A model generated the notes under the pieces. It was given only the letters and a program-made list of their open reading frames with translations. It had not been told where the DNA came from and made no database searches. 64,000 nt of DNA from Candidatus Zhuqueibacterota bacterium (GTDB taxonomy: Bacteria; Zhuqueibacterota; Zhuqueibacteria; Zhuqueibacterales; Geothermadaptataceae). The translations under genes were made by a program, and so were the position numbers. Position 1 is the stretch's first letter, and each line of letters starts with the position of its first letter. The DNA lies in the NCBI GenBank assembly GCA_030950365.1, contig JAUZRQ010000014.1, positions 62,001 to 126,000 on the forward strand, read 5' to 3'. Positions 17,123-26,940 of the stretch are shown piece after piece.

Positions 17123-17538
17123 CACTTCCCCCGTACCCGCGGCCAAATATTGACGATAAACAGCATCACGGCCAACCACTGCAGCAGCGCCGAAATGACC
17201 AGCAACCATGCCCAAACCGATTGCGTCTGCCGCATGGCTACCATCTCACCTGCTGCGCGCAGGAGCAGGCCAACATTGAACAAAACGTAGGTCGCCCAGC
17301 CGAGAGTTTCACTACCGCGGGGCTGTCCCCTGGCGTATTTTGGAAACATCCAGTAGGCCACGCCAAAAATCAGTTGGGTCAGCCAGCCAAACACCAGCAG
17401 ATGCAAATACACCGGGAACAGTCCGGCCAGACCACCTTGGCCCAACACCGGCCCAAAGGCAATCCAGATTCCCATGATCAATGAAAACGCCAGATAAACC
17501 ATGGCGGTTTTGACAAACCAGCGGGTGAGCGTCGGCAT
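17122..17538 (-). CDS. Four-helix membrane protein, tandem paralogue A (heme-copper oxidase subunit I-like)
   Basis: This 138-aa membrane protein with four hydrophobic segments is clearly paralogous to the next gene. Both start MPxLxRWxVxTxxxxLA, share GWxxQLxxGVAxWxxPxYAxGxPRGxE in the middle, and end near a WxRV motif. Here the central helix reads FPVYLHLLVFGWLTQLIFG, with one His placed as in heme-ligating helices of oxidase subunit I relatives. It is the first gene of a two-gene operon. No oxidase subunits are nearby, but c-type cytochrome maturation genes lie about 8 kb away. Function unknown. Confidence 0.72.
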   Translation of the reverse strand: MPTLTRWFVKTAMVYLAFSLIMGIWIAFGPVLGQGGLAGLFPVYLHLLVFGWLTQLIFGVAYWMFPKYARGQPRGSETLGWATYVLFNVGLLLRAAGEMVAMRQTQSVWAWLLVISALLQWLAVMLFIVNIWPRVRGK

Positions 17539-17703
17539 GACAGCGGATTCCCGATTTGGGTGTTGGCTCTCATTCTTGGAAATGACATCTGCAAAGTTTC
17601 AGACAGGAAAATAGCCGAAAATCCGGACGAAGTCAATGGCGATCGGACTATTGCATACAGGCGATTTCCGGAAGTATCGCCGCAACTTCGACGGGAGTGA
17701 TAC

Positions 17704-17742
17704 AAAAAAGGCGAGGAACCTTCGGTGTGCCGGCCCTCGCCC
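17704..17742 (-). terminator. Intrinsic terminator of the LysM transglycosylase gene
   Basis: Read leftward, a GGCGAGG/CCTCGCC stem (17741-17735 with 17716-17710), with further pairing in the loop, runs into six T residues. It lies about 25 nt past the stop of the gene ending at 17768. Confidence 0.8.
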
Positions 17743-17767
17743 TGTTTGCTTTCATTCAACCAATCGG

Positions 17768-19909
17768 TCACTGCATCGACGCATCGATGGTTGTGACCAC
17801 CGGGATCATGATCTCGTCACCCGGATGCAGGTTTTGCAAATCGCGGTCCGGATTGTATTTGGCCACCAGCCACAAGGGCACGTCGTAAAGCCGGTGGGTG
17901 ATGTACCAGATATTTTGACCGCGCCGCACTTTGTGCACTTTTACGTTTTCCACCCGGTAGCTGGAGAAGAAATCCTCTTCGATACTTTTGAGATATTCAT
18001 ACCGTCGGCGCATGAACTCTTCCGGCGATACTTTTTCGAAACTCAGTTTGATGCGCTGTCCGATGCGGATTTCCTCGCCATACGCCAGGTGATTGATTCG
18101 CCGCAAACGCTGCGTGGGGATCTCCAGCCACTCGGCATAATGCCCCAGAGTCTCTTCCGGTTCGACGCGGATCCACTCGGAAATCGGCTCGTCGATTTGC
18201 GGTTGTTCGGTTTCATCCGGCACCGAAGCCGTGGGCTCTTCGGCCGGCACCAGAATCAGGCTCACATCATCGCCGGCGGCCAGTTCCACGCGCATGTTGG
18301 GCGGAGCCACTTCATGCTCCGGCGCCGCCAGCCCGGTAGGAATCTCCACCGGCTCGATTTGATCAGCGGCCGCTGTTGCCGGCACGGCTGGCGAAGCTGC
18401 CGGCTGAATCGACTCGGCGACCGGTTTTGGCGCCACAGCCGGCGCATTGGGTTTGGGGGTGGCATCGACCAATACAGTAGGCCTGGATTTCTTACGATTG
18501 CGCTTATTTGCCAGCCTGGCCGCACGGGCGCTTTCGGGTATTTTCAAAATCTGTCCGGCATAAATACGATGCGCATTGCGGATATTGTTGTATTCCATTA
18601 GCATGTACAGTGGAACCCCGAACCGCCTGGCGATGGCGCTCAAGTTATCACCGCGGCGCACTTTGTACCATTGTGAAAATACCTGAGTGCGGTAGCCTTC
18701 GCGCGATGACAGCGCCGCCCAGAGCGCACGCTCGTCCACATCCGGCCGATCGGGTAATCGTAGCGCATACCCTTTCGGAATGCGGCGCTCGCCGCGCAGC
18801 ACCGGCGGACGCAACGCAGGATTGAACGCCTTGAACTCATCCATGCTCAGGTTGAAGGCTCGCAAAATCGACTGTACGGTATAGTATTTATCCGTGACAA
18901 AGGTTTGAAAAATCATGGGCTGATGGAATTTCACATCGCCGAAATAATCTTCATAATCGGTGGCCACTTCCAGAGCGGCCAGAAATTCCGCATAAAAATT
19001 GCGGCTGGCAAATCCAAAGGTCCGGCTCTTGTAGTACCGCACGATTTTGCCGAGGTCATCGCCGAACTTGCGCTTGGCGCGCTTCATGCCATACAGACCG
19101 TGATTGTAAGCGGTAATCGCCAGCGGCCACGACTGCAATTCCTGATAATTGCGTTTCAGCAATTTGGCCGCAGCCTCGGTCGAGAGAATCGGGTCCAGGC
19201 GTTCGTCCACGTCGTAGCCAATTTTCATAAAAAGGCGGCCCGTACTGCGCGTGAATTGCCAAATTCCGGCGGCGCCGTATTTAGAATAAGCTTTATAGTT
19301 GAATGACGATTCAACGTGCGGCAGCATGATCAATTCTTGCGGCAAATTGTGGCGCTTAAAAATCTCGCTGATGTAATCAAAATAAAGACCGGACCGTCGT
19401 AGGCCTTCGTGAAATTTCTCTTTCATTCCGCGTTGGCCGCGAAGATTACGTGCTGCTTTCCGCAATCGAAATGGAGTAGCACGATCGCCAAACAGGGTCA
19501 CAATGCGACGTTCTTCTTCAGTAAGTGACTGACGCCGCTGCAATTTGTCGGCAATATTGTATAGTTTACGCTTATAGCGCTTTTTAATCCTCTCTATACG
19601 TTTCCACTTGGTGCGCTCGCTGACATCATCGGGATTGCTGAAAAGATTGCGAAAATCCACCACCTCATAAATGATATCGAGGTCTTCCGCATCGTGAATC
19701 AACACCTGATTGGAAGAATATTGTGCATAGATTTTTTTCCAGAATGCCACGTTTGGTTTCAGTACTTCCGGTAGAGGGAAGCGCGCTGCAAAAGCATGGT
19801 CATTATGGGCTAAGGCCTGCGTCTGTGCGCGCATCTGTGTAAAAGCAAATGAAGCGATCGAAAAAACCACGACAGCCCATGTCCAGCCCAGTGCAGTTGG
19901 TTTGTTCAT
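17768..19909 (-). CDS. MltD-like lytic transglycosylase with three LysM domains
   Basis: This 713-aa exported murein hydrolase has a signal peptide or anchor at residues 8-30. The SLT domain lies at about 170-310, with catalytic Glu200 in LPHVESSFN, then GAAGIWQFTRSTGR and ITAYNHGLYG. LysM domains start near 414 (VRRGDNLSAIARRFGVP), 578 and 657 (VRRGQNIWYITHRLYDVP). A Pro/Ala-rich linker of about 70 residues (480-550) separates the first LysM from the second. The basic segment before SLT (residues 95-160) is longer than in Escherichia MltD. A clear terminator follows. AAGGGA precedes the ATG. Confidence 0.93.
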   Translation of the reverse strand: MNKPTALGWTWAVVVFSIASFAFTQMRAQTQALAHNDHAFAARFPLPEVLKPNVAFWKKIYAQYSSNQVLIHDAEDLDIIYEVVDFRNLFSNPDDVSERTKWKRIERIKKRYKRKLYNIADKLQRRQSLTEEERRIVTLFGDRATPFRLRKAARNLRGQRGMKEKFHEGLRRSGLYFDYISEIFKRHNLPQELIMLPHVESSFNYKAYSKYGAAGIWQFTRSTGRLFMKIGYDVDERLDPILSTEAAAKLLKRNYQELQSWPLAITAYNHGLYGMKRAKRKFGDDLGKIVRYYKSRTFGFASRNFYAEFLAALEVATDYEDYFGDVKFHQPMIFQTFVTDKYYTVQSILRAFNLSMDEFKAFNPALRPPVLRGERRIPKGYALRLPDRPDVDERALWAALSSREGYRTQVFSQWYKVRRGDNLSAIARRFGVPLYMLMEYNNIRNAHRIYAGQILKIPESARAARLANKRNRKKSRPTVLVDATPKPNAPAVAPKPVAESIQPAASPAVPATAAADQIEPVEIPTGLAAPEHEVAPPNMRVELAAGDDVSLILVPAEEPTASVPDETEQPQIDEPISEWIRVEPEETLGHYAEWLEIPTQRLRRINHLAYGEEIRIGQRIKLSFEKVSPEEFMRRRYEYLKSIEEDFFSSYRVENVKVHKVRRGQNIWYITHRLYDVPLWLVAKYNPDRDLQNLHPGDEIMIPVVTTIDASMQ

Positions 19910-20654
19910 GAATCAATCCCTTGTTCTACATTCAGTCTGCTTGGTCAATGGACATCCTTTCCGGTGATGACAGCAATCTTAAACAATTTCCCACAATATA
20001 AGGCTCAGCAAATGATAATCAACAAAATTGTGGGCAAAATTCTGTTATCTCTATTCAATTTACAGGCTAACTGAGGTAGCCGCAGAATTCCAGTAATAAG
20101 GAATTGCCTCGCCATGCCATCATATTATTGGCATCGGGAATGGTTTAAAAAAATAGACCAGAAATTTATCATTTTCGGCGCCTCTTGGTCGTTCTGCTTT
20201 TTTACCATTCCATGAAATTAGAAAGGGTAAGAAGATTGGCACCTCAACTACACAGAATAAACCTGGGGATGGAATACCAGCATTTTGCCGGCCTGCTTGC
20301 ACTAGCTACCGAAAACAACGACAGGTTTTATGGCAACCTTTGGATAACGTTGAACAACGGCTCATACCGTCGTTTTGATCCTGATGCGACATTAAAGGCA
20401 TGAAAATAAGGAAGATAATTCAAGGTTTTTTATGGCCTGTCGAATATTGAAATAGTGATTGGTTCTTTTTGATTTCCGATGGTCCTGTATGAGCCGGCCA
20501 TGTCTCTGTCATCGGAAATGAACCTGCCGGTTTTTGAAAATGGGATTGAGAGCATGATGGCCTTAGCCCGGCTCGACCGGGTTTTGCACGACTAACCGCG
20601 CAGAATGCAATTCGTTGCAGCCGGGGGCGATATAGACATCAGGAGCAAATTTCC
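19910..20654. other. Divergent intergenic region with two inverted repeats
   Basis: This 745-nt region separates the LysM gene and the rightward substrate-binding-like gene. One inverted repeat, CCCACAAT/ATTGTGGG (19990-19997 and 20027-20034), lies about 85 nt upstream of the LysM gene. Another, ATTTCCGATG/CATCGGAAAT (20472-20481 and 20510-20519), has a 28-nt loop and sits 136 nt upstream of the next gene, where it could fold as a leader hairpin. Short frames (20120-20302 leftward, 20185-20403 rightward) lack ribosome sites and motifs. No gene is called. Confidence 0.4.
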
Positions 20655-21212
20655 ATGGTTATTAAGTTGTCCTTTGCATGCAGCTTTTTTATAATCAGCC
20701 TGTATCACATGGGCTTCACCGTCGGAGATCACAGTGAGAGAGCTCCCATTTCCCCGCTGCAACAGGTTTTCTTGTTAAAACAGCTCAAACCCCAATTAAC
20801 TAAAATTGGTATTCTTTGCGACCTCAGCCAGCATCCCGAATTGCCGGATCGTCTGGCACGAGTCGGCGCTCAGTTAGATGTAAAAATTGTTATAAAAGAT
20901 ACGCGTCAATTAAAAAACGTTCTTAAAAATTTTAAATTTCTGGTGTATCGCCAGGCGGTCGAGGTAGTGTGGATTTTCCCCGATAAAGTTCTGATCCATC
21001 CGTCCGCAAGCCGATATCTGATCAAAGAAGCCGTGTCCGCGCGAGTGCTTCTTATCGCTCCGGATTCGGACATGGTCAAAAAAGGCGCCACCCTCTTCGC
21101 CGAAAAAAATGCCGATCGGATCAAAGTGCACCTTAATTCAAAGGCCATGGAATTGCTCGGCCTAGATGTTACGCCTCAACTCTTGAACTCAGCTGTAGTC
21201 CTGGTAAAGTAG
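20655..21212 (+). CDS. Exported ABC substrate-binding-like or YfiR-like protein
   Basis: The 185-aa product has an N-terminal hydrophobic signal (residues 4-20). The single alpha/beta domain contains QLTKIGILCDLSQHPELPDRL, a middle VEVVWIFPDKVLIHPSASR, and ARVLLIAPDSDMVKKGATLFAE. The last matches the style of type-I periplasmic substrate-binding proteins (ABC_sub_bind/TrpX-like), where the domain would be one lobe only. YfiR-like periplasmic proteins are another possibility. It has no partner permease here. It lies rightward of the cytochrome c maturation region with a 340-nt gap, so joint transcription is uncertain. Confidence 0.5.
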   Translation: MVIKLSFACSFFIISLYHMGFTVGDHSERAPISPLQQVFLLKQLKPQLTKIGILCDLSQHPELPDRLARVGAQLDVKIVIKDTRQLKNVLKNFKFLVYRQAVEVVWIFPDKVLIHPSASRYLIKEAVSARVLLIAPDSDMVKKGATLFAEKNADRIKVHLNSKAMELLGLDVTPQLLNSAVVLVK

Positions 21213-21555
21213 CCCGCCATTCTAAGGTTATCTTCGTTTCCATTACCGTTTTTCTTTCCCTAAATGATGATGCCCAATATATCCTGCGCCGCTATTCAGC
21301 CCCACCAATGCTTTCGATATATATTTATTCTTTCCCGAAACGAATCAGAAATGAGATTTCAGCATTTCTGTGGCTCGCATGAGGTCGCTACTGATAGCAA
21401 AAATGACCAATAGGGGTGTAGTCTGAATAACTGTTGTCTTTCTAATGCATGCCACGCATTTTCCTTCCTTAAATTATCACATGATAGTTGCTTTTATGCT
21501 TAGTATGTATTAATTTTGTTAAAAGTTCGATTTGAACCTTAAATGACCTTATGCC
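21213..21555. other. Intergenic region, nothing recognised
   Basis: This 343-nt AT-rich stretch separates two rightward genes. I see no hairpin with a T-run, no convincing hexamer pair and no small coding frame. Confidence 0.4.
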
Positions 21556-22092
21556 ATGAAATGTCCTGAATGTCACCGGAAAGTATTTAAACGCGACCGG
21601 TTTTGTCCTCACTGTGGAGCCCGCATTGTACCACGACAGGCATATACCCGGCCGCTACCAAGCAAATCATCGCATTCCATCAACTGGCCTGTAATCGCCG
21701 GTGCGGTGTTGATCGGCGTGATCATCGGCGCTATGGCCATGTATTCACGCTCCGGCCACGGTAGCAATGCGGCGCAGGCATTTAATCCGAGCCTCCGTGG
21801 GCCACAACTGGCAGCCATGTTTCCTCTGGTGTACGAGGTGGCCTCACAATTCAATTGTCCATGCGGCTCCTGCAACGATGGCCTGGAAATTTGCGACTGT
21901 GAAATGAAAAATGGCGCGTCAGAAGTACGAGCGTTTATTTACGCCCAGCTTCAGGCGGGGCATAAGCCGTTTCACGTGGCCGAAATGGTGGAACAACGCT
22001 GGGGACACCGCAAAGGCGTGCCCACCCCCGATGCCGGTCGCCTGAAAGAAAAATTGCAATTGCAACCGAAAATGCAACTGCCTCAAAACTGA
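21556..22092 (+). CDS. Zinc-ribbon membrane protein with CcmH-like C-terminal domain
   Basis: The 178-aa product begins with a cytoplasmic double CxxC zinc ribbon (CPEC at 3-6, CPHC at 18-21), followed by one membrane segment at about 50-68. The periplasmic part has PLVYEVASQFNCPCGSCNDG, then CDC, and VRAFIYAQLQAGHKPFHVAEMV. That order (Cys-rich loop, then a helix with a 'GxxxxxV/I' turn) resembles the three-helix domain of CcmH, the apocytochrome thiol reductase. The gene ends 14 nt before the Lgt-family gene, so the two are probably co-transcribed. No Shine-Dalgarno site is evident. A role in thiol or heme handling is inference. Confidence 0.65.
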   Translation: MKCPECHRKVFKRDRFCPHCGARIVPRQAYTRPLPSKSSHSINWPVIAGAVLIGVIIGAMAMYSRSGHGSNAAQAFNPSLRGPQLAAMFPLVYEVASQFNCPCGSCNDGLEICDCEMKNGASEVRAFIYAQLQAGHKPFHVAEMVEQRWGHRKGVPTPDAGRLKEKLQLQPKMQLPQN

Positions 22093-22106
22093 AATAAGGA
22101 CAATTC

Positions 22107-22907
22107 ATGTATCCAGAACTGATTAAAATCGGCCCGATCACCATCCACAGTTTCGGCCTGATGGCGATGCTGGGCTTTCTGATAACCACGCTGGTACTGC
22201 GAAAGGAATTCGTACGCAAAAATCTGGATCCCGATCTGGCCAATTCGATCGCGGTGGCCGCGGTGCTGGGTGGATTTGTTGGCGCCCGGCTGTATTTTAT
22301 CATTGAACACTGGCACGAATTTGTACAGGATCCGTTCGGCATGATATTCTCCGGCGCCGGACTGGTCTGGTACGGCGGCCTTATAGGTGGTACTATGGCG
22401 GTCGTCTGGACCTTGAAGCGGCACAACATCCCCATCATGAGCGGCGGCGATTCCATTACGCCGCTCATTTTGCTCGGCTATGCTATTGGCCGGCTGGGCT
22501 GCCAGCTTGCCGGCGATGGCGATTACGGGCCTCCTTCCGATCTGCCCTGGGCCATGGCCTATCCCAATGGCGTAGTGCCTACCACAGTACCAGTACATCC
22601 AACGCCCATTTACGACTTTTTGCTGTCGATGATCTTGTTTTTAATATTATGGAAGCTACGGGGTCGCTTTGCCAAAACCGGCCAGCTTTTTGGATTGGCG
22701 CTGGTAGCACTGGGGTTGGAGCGTTTTATAACAGAATTTTTCCGGGTAACTCCAAAGATTCCCGAATTGGGCATTACGCATGCGCAGGGGATTAGTATTC
22801 TCCTTGCCCTCGCAGGAATTTACATCTGGCAAACTGCCAGTAAACAGCGAGGGCCTACTGGAACTTCTGAACCCTCCCCAAAAGCCAATCGGCGCAAAAG
22901 ACAATAA
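22107..22907 (+). CDS. Lgt-family (prolipoprotein diacylglyceryl transferase) paralogue
   Basis: Seven hydrophobic segments, the start [17 protein letters not shown], the [10 protein letters not shown] block and the length of 266 aa place this in the Lgt family. True Lgt adds diacylglycerol to lipobox Cys. However, the signature block reads [14 protein letters not shown] instead of GRxGNFxNxExxG. The position of the essential Asn is Cys, and the usual FHGG His position reads WYGG. The protein may be a diverged paralogue (such forms are known in Bacteroidetes) rather than the housekeeping enzyme. It overlaps no neighbour; copA follows after 43 nt. A Ser/Lys-rich tail closes the protein. Confidence 0.8.
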   Translation: MYPELIKIGPITIHSFGLMAMLGFLITTLVLRKEFVRKNLDPDLANSIAVAAVLGGFVGARLYFIIEHWHEFVQDPFGMIFSGAGLVWYGGLIGGTMAVVWTLKRHNIPIMSGGDSITPLILLGYAIGRLGCQLAGDGDYGPPSDLPWAMAYPNGVVPTTVPVHPTPIYDFLLSMILFLILWKLRGRFAKTGQLFGLALVALGLERFITEFFRVTPKIPELGITHAQGISILLALAGIYIWQTASKQRGPTGTSEPSPKANRRKRQ

Positions 22908-22950
22908 ATCAAATGGAGACGAAAACTGCAAACATATTCTGACATCCATT

Positions 22951-25455
22951 ATGAATATGAATAGGAATACAGACGCCCAGTTGCCGGACTCTGTAACTGA
23001 CAACAAGATTCAGAAAACGCAACTCAAGGTCACCGGCATGCATTGTGCGGGCTGTGTGGCGACGGTAGAAAAAGCGATAAAACGAACACCTGGCGTGCTG
23101 GAAGTGGGCGTCAATCTGGCCACAGCCAAAGCCATCGTGAAGTACGATCCTAACAAACTGAATCTTATGGAACTGGAAAAGGCAATTATCAATGCCGGCT
23201 ATGGCGTGGAGCACGACAGCGCCAAAGTGGTGCTGAAAATCGATGGCATGCACTGCGCGGGCTGCGTAGCCAGCGTGGAAAAAGCGCTAAAAAAGGCGCC
23301 CGGCGTGCGTGATGCCGTAGTCAATCTAACCACGGAAAAGGCTTTAGTGCAAATTGACTCGGACGGAGCTTCCCCTGACGAGCTAATCAAAGCGGTCGAA
23401 CAGGCCGGTTATCAGGCCCGGCTGGAGATGGATACCGATACCCGATCGACAACCAAAGCCGATGAAGACGCCAAAGGGCACGATGCCCGCCGACGTATGG
23501 TTCTGGCCTGGGCCTTTGCGGTTCCGGCCATGCTTTGGATGTTGCCGGAAATGCTGTTCGGCATTATGTGGCCCAACGAGCATGTTTTTCACCTGGTGCT
23601 GTTCCTGCTTTCGGCACCAGTGGTGTTCTGGCCGGGCAGCGAAACCCTCGCTTCGGCCTGGCGGAGTGTCCGCCACGGTGGCGCCAATATGGACGTGCTT
23701 ATTGCTCTCGGTACTCTGGCGAGCCTTGCCACCGGGATCATTGGATTTGTCCTTCCCATGGCTAATTTTTCCGCGATCGCGGCGATGATCATGGCCATCC
23801 ACCTCACCGGCCGGTACATCGAGTCGCGGGCGCGCGGCAAGGCCTCGCAGGCCATTCGCAAGCTGCTGGAGCTGGGCGCCAAATCCGCGCACGTGCTTCG
23901 TGATGGTCAGGAAGTCGAAATCCCGGTCGAGCAAATCCAGCCGGGCGATTTGATGGTGCTTCGGCCGGGCGAAAAAGTTCCCACTGATGGTGTGGTGGTT
24001 GAGGGCGAAAGCAGTATCGATGAGTCCATGGCCACCGGCGAATCCATGCCAGTGCGCAAAAAACCCGGCGACGAGGTGATCGGCGCCACGGTCAACCAAA
24101 CCGGTCGGCTGATTGTCCGGGCCACGCGCGTGGGCAAGGACACCTTCCTGGCCAAAATGATTGAGCTGGTGGAAGAGCTGCAGAGCACGCGTGTGCCCAT
24201 TCAGGCGCTGGCGGACAAAATCACCGCGATTTTTGTGCCGATCATCGTCGCACTGGCGTTGGGCACCTTTTTCATGTGGCTGTTCGCCGCCGATTCACTG
24301 CGTTTCATCCTCGAAGCTGCTTCGCAGGTACTCCCGTGGATCCACCCCGACATGAACACCCTAACGCTGGCCATTTTTGCGGCCATTGCCGTGCTGGTGA
24401 TCGCCTGTCCGTGCGCGCTGGGACTGGCCACTCCCACGGCGATCATGGTAGGCAGCGGCATGGGCGCACAGCGCGGTATCCTGTTCCGCAAGGGCGAGGC
24501 CATTCAGGCCATGAAGGATATCAAAATCGTCGCGTTCGATAAAACCGGCACACTGACGCTTGGCAAGCCGCAGGTGACCGAGATTGTCGCGGTCAACGGT
24601 TTTGACGAAAAGGCGTTGCTGCGTCTCGCCGGCTCACTGGAGTCGGCCTCGGAGCATCCGCTGGCGCATGCAATCATGGAAGCCGCAGAGACCCGCGAGG
24701 TGGAAATGACTCCGGTTACGGATTTTGAAGCCCTGCCGGGCAAGGGCGTGTACGGCCGCATCAACGGCCATGAGATATTGCTGGGCTCACCGACCTATTT
24801 CGAATCCCGCGGCATCGACGTCACGCCCGTTCGCGACAGCATAGCGACGCTCGAAAGCCAGGCCAAAACGGTGGTATGCGTTGCCGAGGGCCGCACGCTG
24901 GTGGGTGTGCTTGGCATTGCGGACACACTCAAGCCCGAGGCCAGGGAGGCCATATCCGAGCTGCACCGGTTGGGGCTCAAAATTGCAATGATCACCGGCG
25001 ACCGCCGCGGCACCGCAGAGGCCATCGCCCGTGAGGCCGGCATCGATTATGTGGTGGCGGAAATCCTGCCCGACGAAAAAGTGCTGGAGGTCAGTAAACT
25101 GCGCCAGCGGCACGGTCCGGTGGCCATGGTCGGTGATGGCATCAACGATGCGCCGGCTTTGGTGCGCGCTGATGTTGGCATTGCCATAGGTACCGGCACC
25201 GACATTGCCATCGAAGCGGCGGATATCACCCTGGTGAGTGGCAATTTGAACACTCTGGTTGCTGCTGTTCGCCTATCCCGGGCCACGTTTCGGAAAATCC
25301 AACAAAACCTTTTCTGGGCCTTTTTCTACAATCTGCTCGCCATTCCCATGGCGATTCTGGGGCTTCTGCATCCGGTGATTGCCGAAATCGCTATGGCCAC
25401 GAGCTCGATCACAGTGGTGAGCAACGCCAATTTGCTGAAAAAGGTACGAATTTGA
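22951..25455 (+). CDS. copA: Copper-exporting P1B-type ATPase with two HMA domains
   Basis: The enzyme pumps Cu(I) out of the cytoplasm using ATP. Two N-terminal metal-binding domains each carry GMHCAGC (near residues 24-30 and 94-100). Later come the membrane Cys-Pro-Cys motif [15 protein letters not shown], the phosphorylation site DKTGTLT, the SEHPLA nucleotide-site motif and GDGINDAP. The last membrane helix contains [11 protein letters not shown], matching the P1B-1 (Cu+) group. I start it at the ATG at 22951; the open frame extends back into the Lgt gene. No Shine-Dalgarno site is obvious, so translation may be coupled. The position between Lgt-like and Ccm genes hints at copper supply to respiratory enzymes. 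Confidence 0.95.
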   Translation: MNMNRNTDAQLPDSVTDNKIQKTQLKVTGMHCAGCVATVEKAIKRTPGVLEVGVNLATAKAIVKYDPNKLNLMELEKAIINAGYGVEHDSAKVVLKIDGMHCAGCVASVEKALKKAPGVRDAVVNLTTEKALVQIDSDGASPDELIKAVEQAGYQARLEMDTDTRSTTKADEDAKGHDARRRMVLAWAFAVPAMLWMLPEMLFGIMWPNEHVFHLVLFLLSAPVVFWPGSETLASAWRSVRHGGANMDVLIALGTLASLATGIIGFVLPMANFSAIAAMIMAIHLTGRYIESRARGKASQAIRKLLELGAKSAHVLRDGQEVEIPVEQIQPGDLMVLRPGEKVPTDGVVVEGESSIDESMATGESMPVRKKPGDEVIGATVNQTGRLIVRATRVGKDTFLAKMIELVEELQSTRVPIQALADKITAIFVPIIVALALGTFFMWLFAADSLRFILEAASQVLPWIHPDMNTLTLAIFAAIAVLVIACPCALGLATPTAIMVGSGMGAQRGILFRKGEAIQAMKDIKIVAFDKTGTLTLGKPQVTEIVAVNGFDEKALLRLAGSLESASEHPLAHAIMEAAETREVEMTPVTDFEALPGKGVYGRINGHEILLGSPTYFESRGIDVTPVRDSIATLESQAKTVVCVAEGRTLVGVLGIADTLKPEAREAISELHRLGLKIAMITGDRRGTAEAIAREAGIDYVVAEILPDEKVLEVSKLRQRHGPVAMVGDGINDAPALVRADVGIAIGTGTDIAIEAADITLVSGNLNTLVAAVRLSRATFRKIQQNLFWAFFYNLLAIPMAILGLLHPVIAEIAMATSSITVVSNANLLKKVRI

Positions 25456-25963
25456 CGCATTCGGCGTTGATCTTTGAAGGGCTTAATAAGTTCAGCTTAC
25501 CATAGGCCCTGATACAGGCCCCTCCGGCTGATGTGTTAAAGAATCGGTGGCTAGTGTTTCCCACTTTCAGGTCTGGCGGAATGAGGGTTGTGTTTTCTAT
25601 TCCCAGGGCGTTGCCCCGGTCTGCATTTGGTTTACCGCGTTGCAACAGGGAAATGGAGGGAATGCTTTTTCAGGTAGCTATTCCGCCGCACTAGCCATAT
25701 GGAGATTTACAGTCTCATTCCGGTTTTCAGTAGTTGGCTTTCGGTCTCCGCTGAAAATCGGAACGACAAAGAACTGTACCTGCTAAATAGTAACTCTTTA
25801 AGTATTTCTAATCATTGGGGAATTAAGTATTTGACTAATACCATAGAATGAATTATCTTAGTGCCTATCGGATAGGCCTTGTTATTTGTTGTAACCTTTG
25901 TTCTAATTTAATTACTCACTTTTGAATGCCTTTGGTCTAATTATAGATCCTGGAGGGTTATCC
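25456..25963. other. Intergenic region upstream of the ccm operon
   Basis: This 508-nt stretch follows copA. Its last 150 nt are AT-rich and carry the ccm promoter candidate. I see no gene and no clear terminator for copA. Confidence 0.4.
25831..25859 (+). promoter_or_regulatory. Candidate sigma-70 promoter of the ccm operon
   Basis: TTGACT (25831-25836) and TATCTT (25854-25859) are separated by 17 nt, each matching consensus in five of six positions. The expected start is about 95-100 nt upstream of the first ccm ATG. Confidence 0.6.
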
Positions 25964-26485
25964 ATGTACCCCAGAATCATTCAGGTTACGGTATTATTGC
26001 TTGCTGTTTCTGTACTGGCCCTGTCCACTGCACAGGCCGGTCTGGCGCCCGATCAAAAAGCGTTGATGAAAAAAGTGGATTCGCAACTGGCATGCTACTG
26101 CGGTTGTAGTCTGACCGTATCGGATTGCCGCGTGTCCATGACCTGTGGCGAATCAGCCAAACTTGAAAAAGAAGTAATTAGCTACATCGAAGCCGGGCTG
26201 GACGAAAAGGCCATCCTGGCCAAAATGCGCGAGAAATATGGTGAAACCATCCTGGCAGCTCCCACCAAAGAAGGCTTCAATATCACCGCCTGGACGTTTC
26301 CGTTTCTCGCCATTGCCCTAGGGGGAATCATCGCCTTTTATTACATGAAAAAGTGGAAAGCAACAACGCCGGAAATGACTGGTGCTGCGACCGTCGCATC
26401 TGCAGCCGACAGGGCAAATCCGGCCAACGCTTCAGATGAGTATGATTCGCGTGTGGAAGAGGAATTGAATAAATTGGATCAATAA
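25964..26485 (+). CDS. ccmH: CcmH-like cytochrome c maturation protein
   Basis: CcmH keeps the CxxCH of apocytochrome c reduced for heme attachment in the periplasm. The start at 25964 is fixed by GGAGGG upstream and opens a signal peptide (to about AQAG). The Cys-rich motif is QLACYCGCSLTVSDC (Cys 44, 46, 48, 55, with another at 61), which departs from the classical LRCxxCQ. The helical part EVISYIEAGLDEKAILAKMREKYGE is typical. A membrane helix at about 109-127 and an acidic tail follow. The 173-aa protein is the first gene of a ccmH-ccmI-like-ccmABCD operon. Confidence 0.85.
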   Translation: MYPRIIQVTVLLLAVSVLALSTAQAGLAPDQKALMKKVDSQLACYCGCSLTVSDCRVSMTCGESAKLEKEVISYIEAGLDEKAILAKMREKYGETILAAPTKEGFNITAWTFPFLAIALGGIIAFYYMKKWKATTPEMTGAATVASAADRANPANASDEYDSRVEEELNKLDQ

Positions 26486-26507
26486 TGATTAATGAAGGAA
26501 TTGGGAA

Positions 26508-26906
26508 ATGATTGAATTGATCGCACTTTCGCTTGCGATTCTGACGGCCATTTATATTGGCTATCCCTTTTACAAATCCAGACAAACGTCCATGAACTTT
26601 AATGTGAATCACAGCATCGAAGACCTCGAAGCCCAAAAAATCGAAATTTACAAGGCAATCAAAGATATCGAGTTCGATTACGAAATGGGCAAATTGTCCC
26701 GGGAAGATTTCGAACAATTGCGTTCCCAGTACAAGGCCGAGGCCGTAAACATTCTCAAACAATTGGATCAGATTCGGCCGGGGCAGCGAAGGCGCGCCAC
26801 GAAAACGCCTGCACAGGCCGGACAGCGTTTCTGCGCGCAATGCGGATCGCCGGTGCATGCCCAGGATCGCTTCTGTTCGAACTGCGGAGCCGCGCTGCAT
26901 AGCTGA
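26508..26906 (+). CDS. CcmI-like short membrane protein with C-terminal zinc ribbon
   Basis: The 132-aa product has one N-terminal membrane helix (3-22), then a charged coiled segment EIYKAIKDIEFDYEMGKLSREDF, characteristic of the start of CcmI/CycH-like proteins. It ends in a zinc ribbon with two CxxC pairs (CAQC and CSNC, from about 110). CcmI proper chaperones apocytochrome c through TPR repeats; those are missing here. AAGGAA lies before the ATG. It sits between ccmH and ccmA with short gaps, so a maturation role is likely. The zinc ribbon echoes that of the CcmH-like gene at 21556. Confidence 0.75.
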   Translation: MIELIALSLAILTAIYIGYPFYKSRQTSMNFNVNHSIEDLEAQKIEIYKAIKDIEFDYEMGKLSREDFEQLRSQYKAEAVNILKQLDQIRPGQRRRATKTPAQAGQRFCAQCGSPVHAQDRFCSNCGAALHS

Positions 26907-26940
26907 GCCAGAAACGAACCTCCGAAAACAAAGCACGCCC

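Noticed and set aside
20185-20403. 72-codon rightward frame upstream of the substrate-binding-like gene
   Set aside because: It has a non-ATG start without ribosome site and no recognisable feature.
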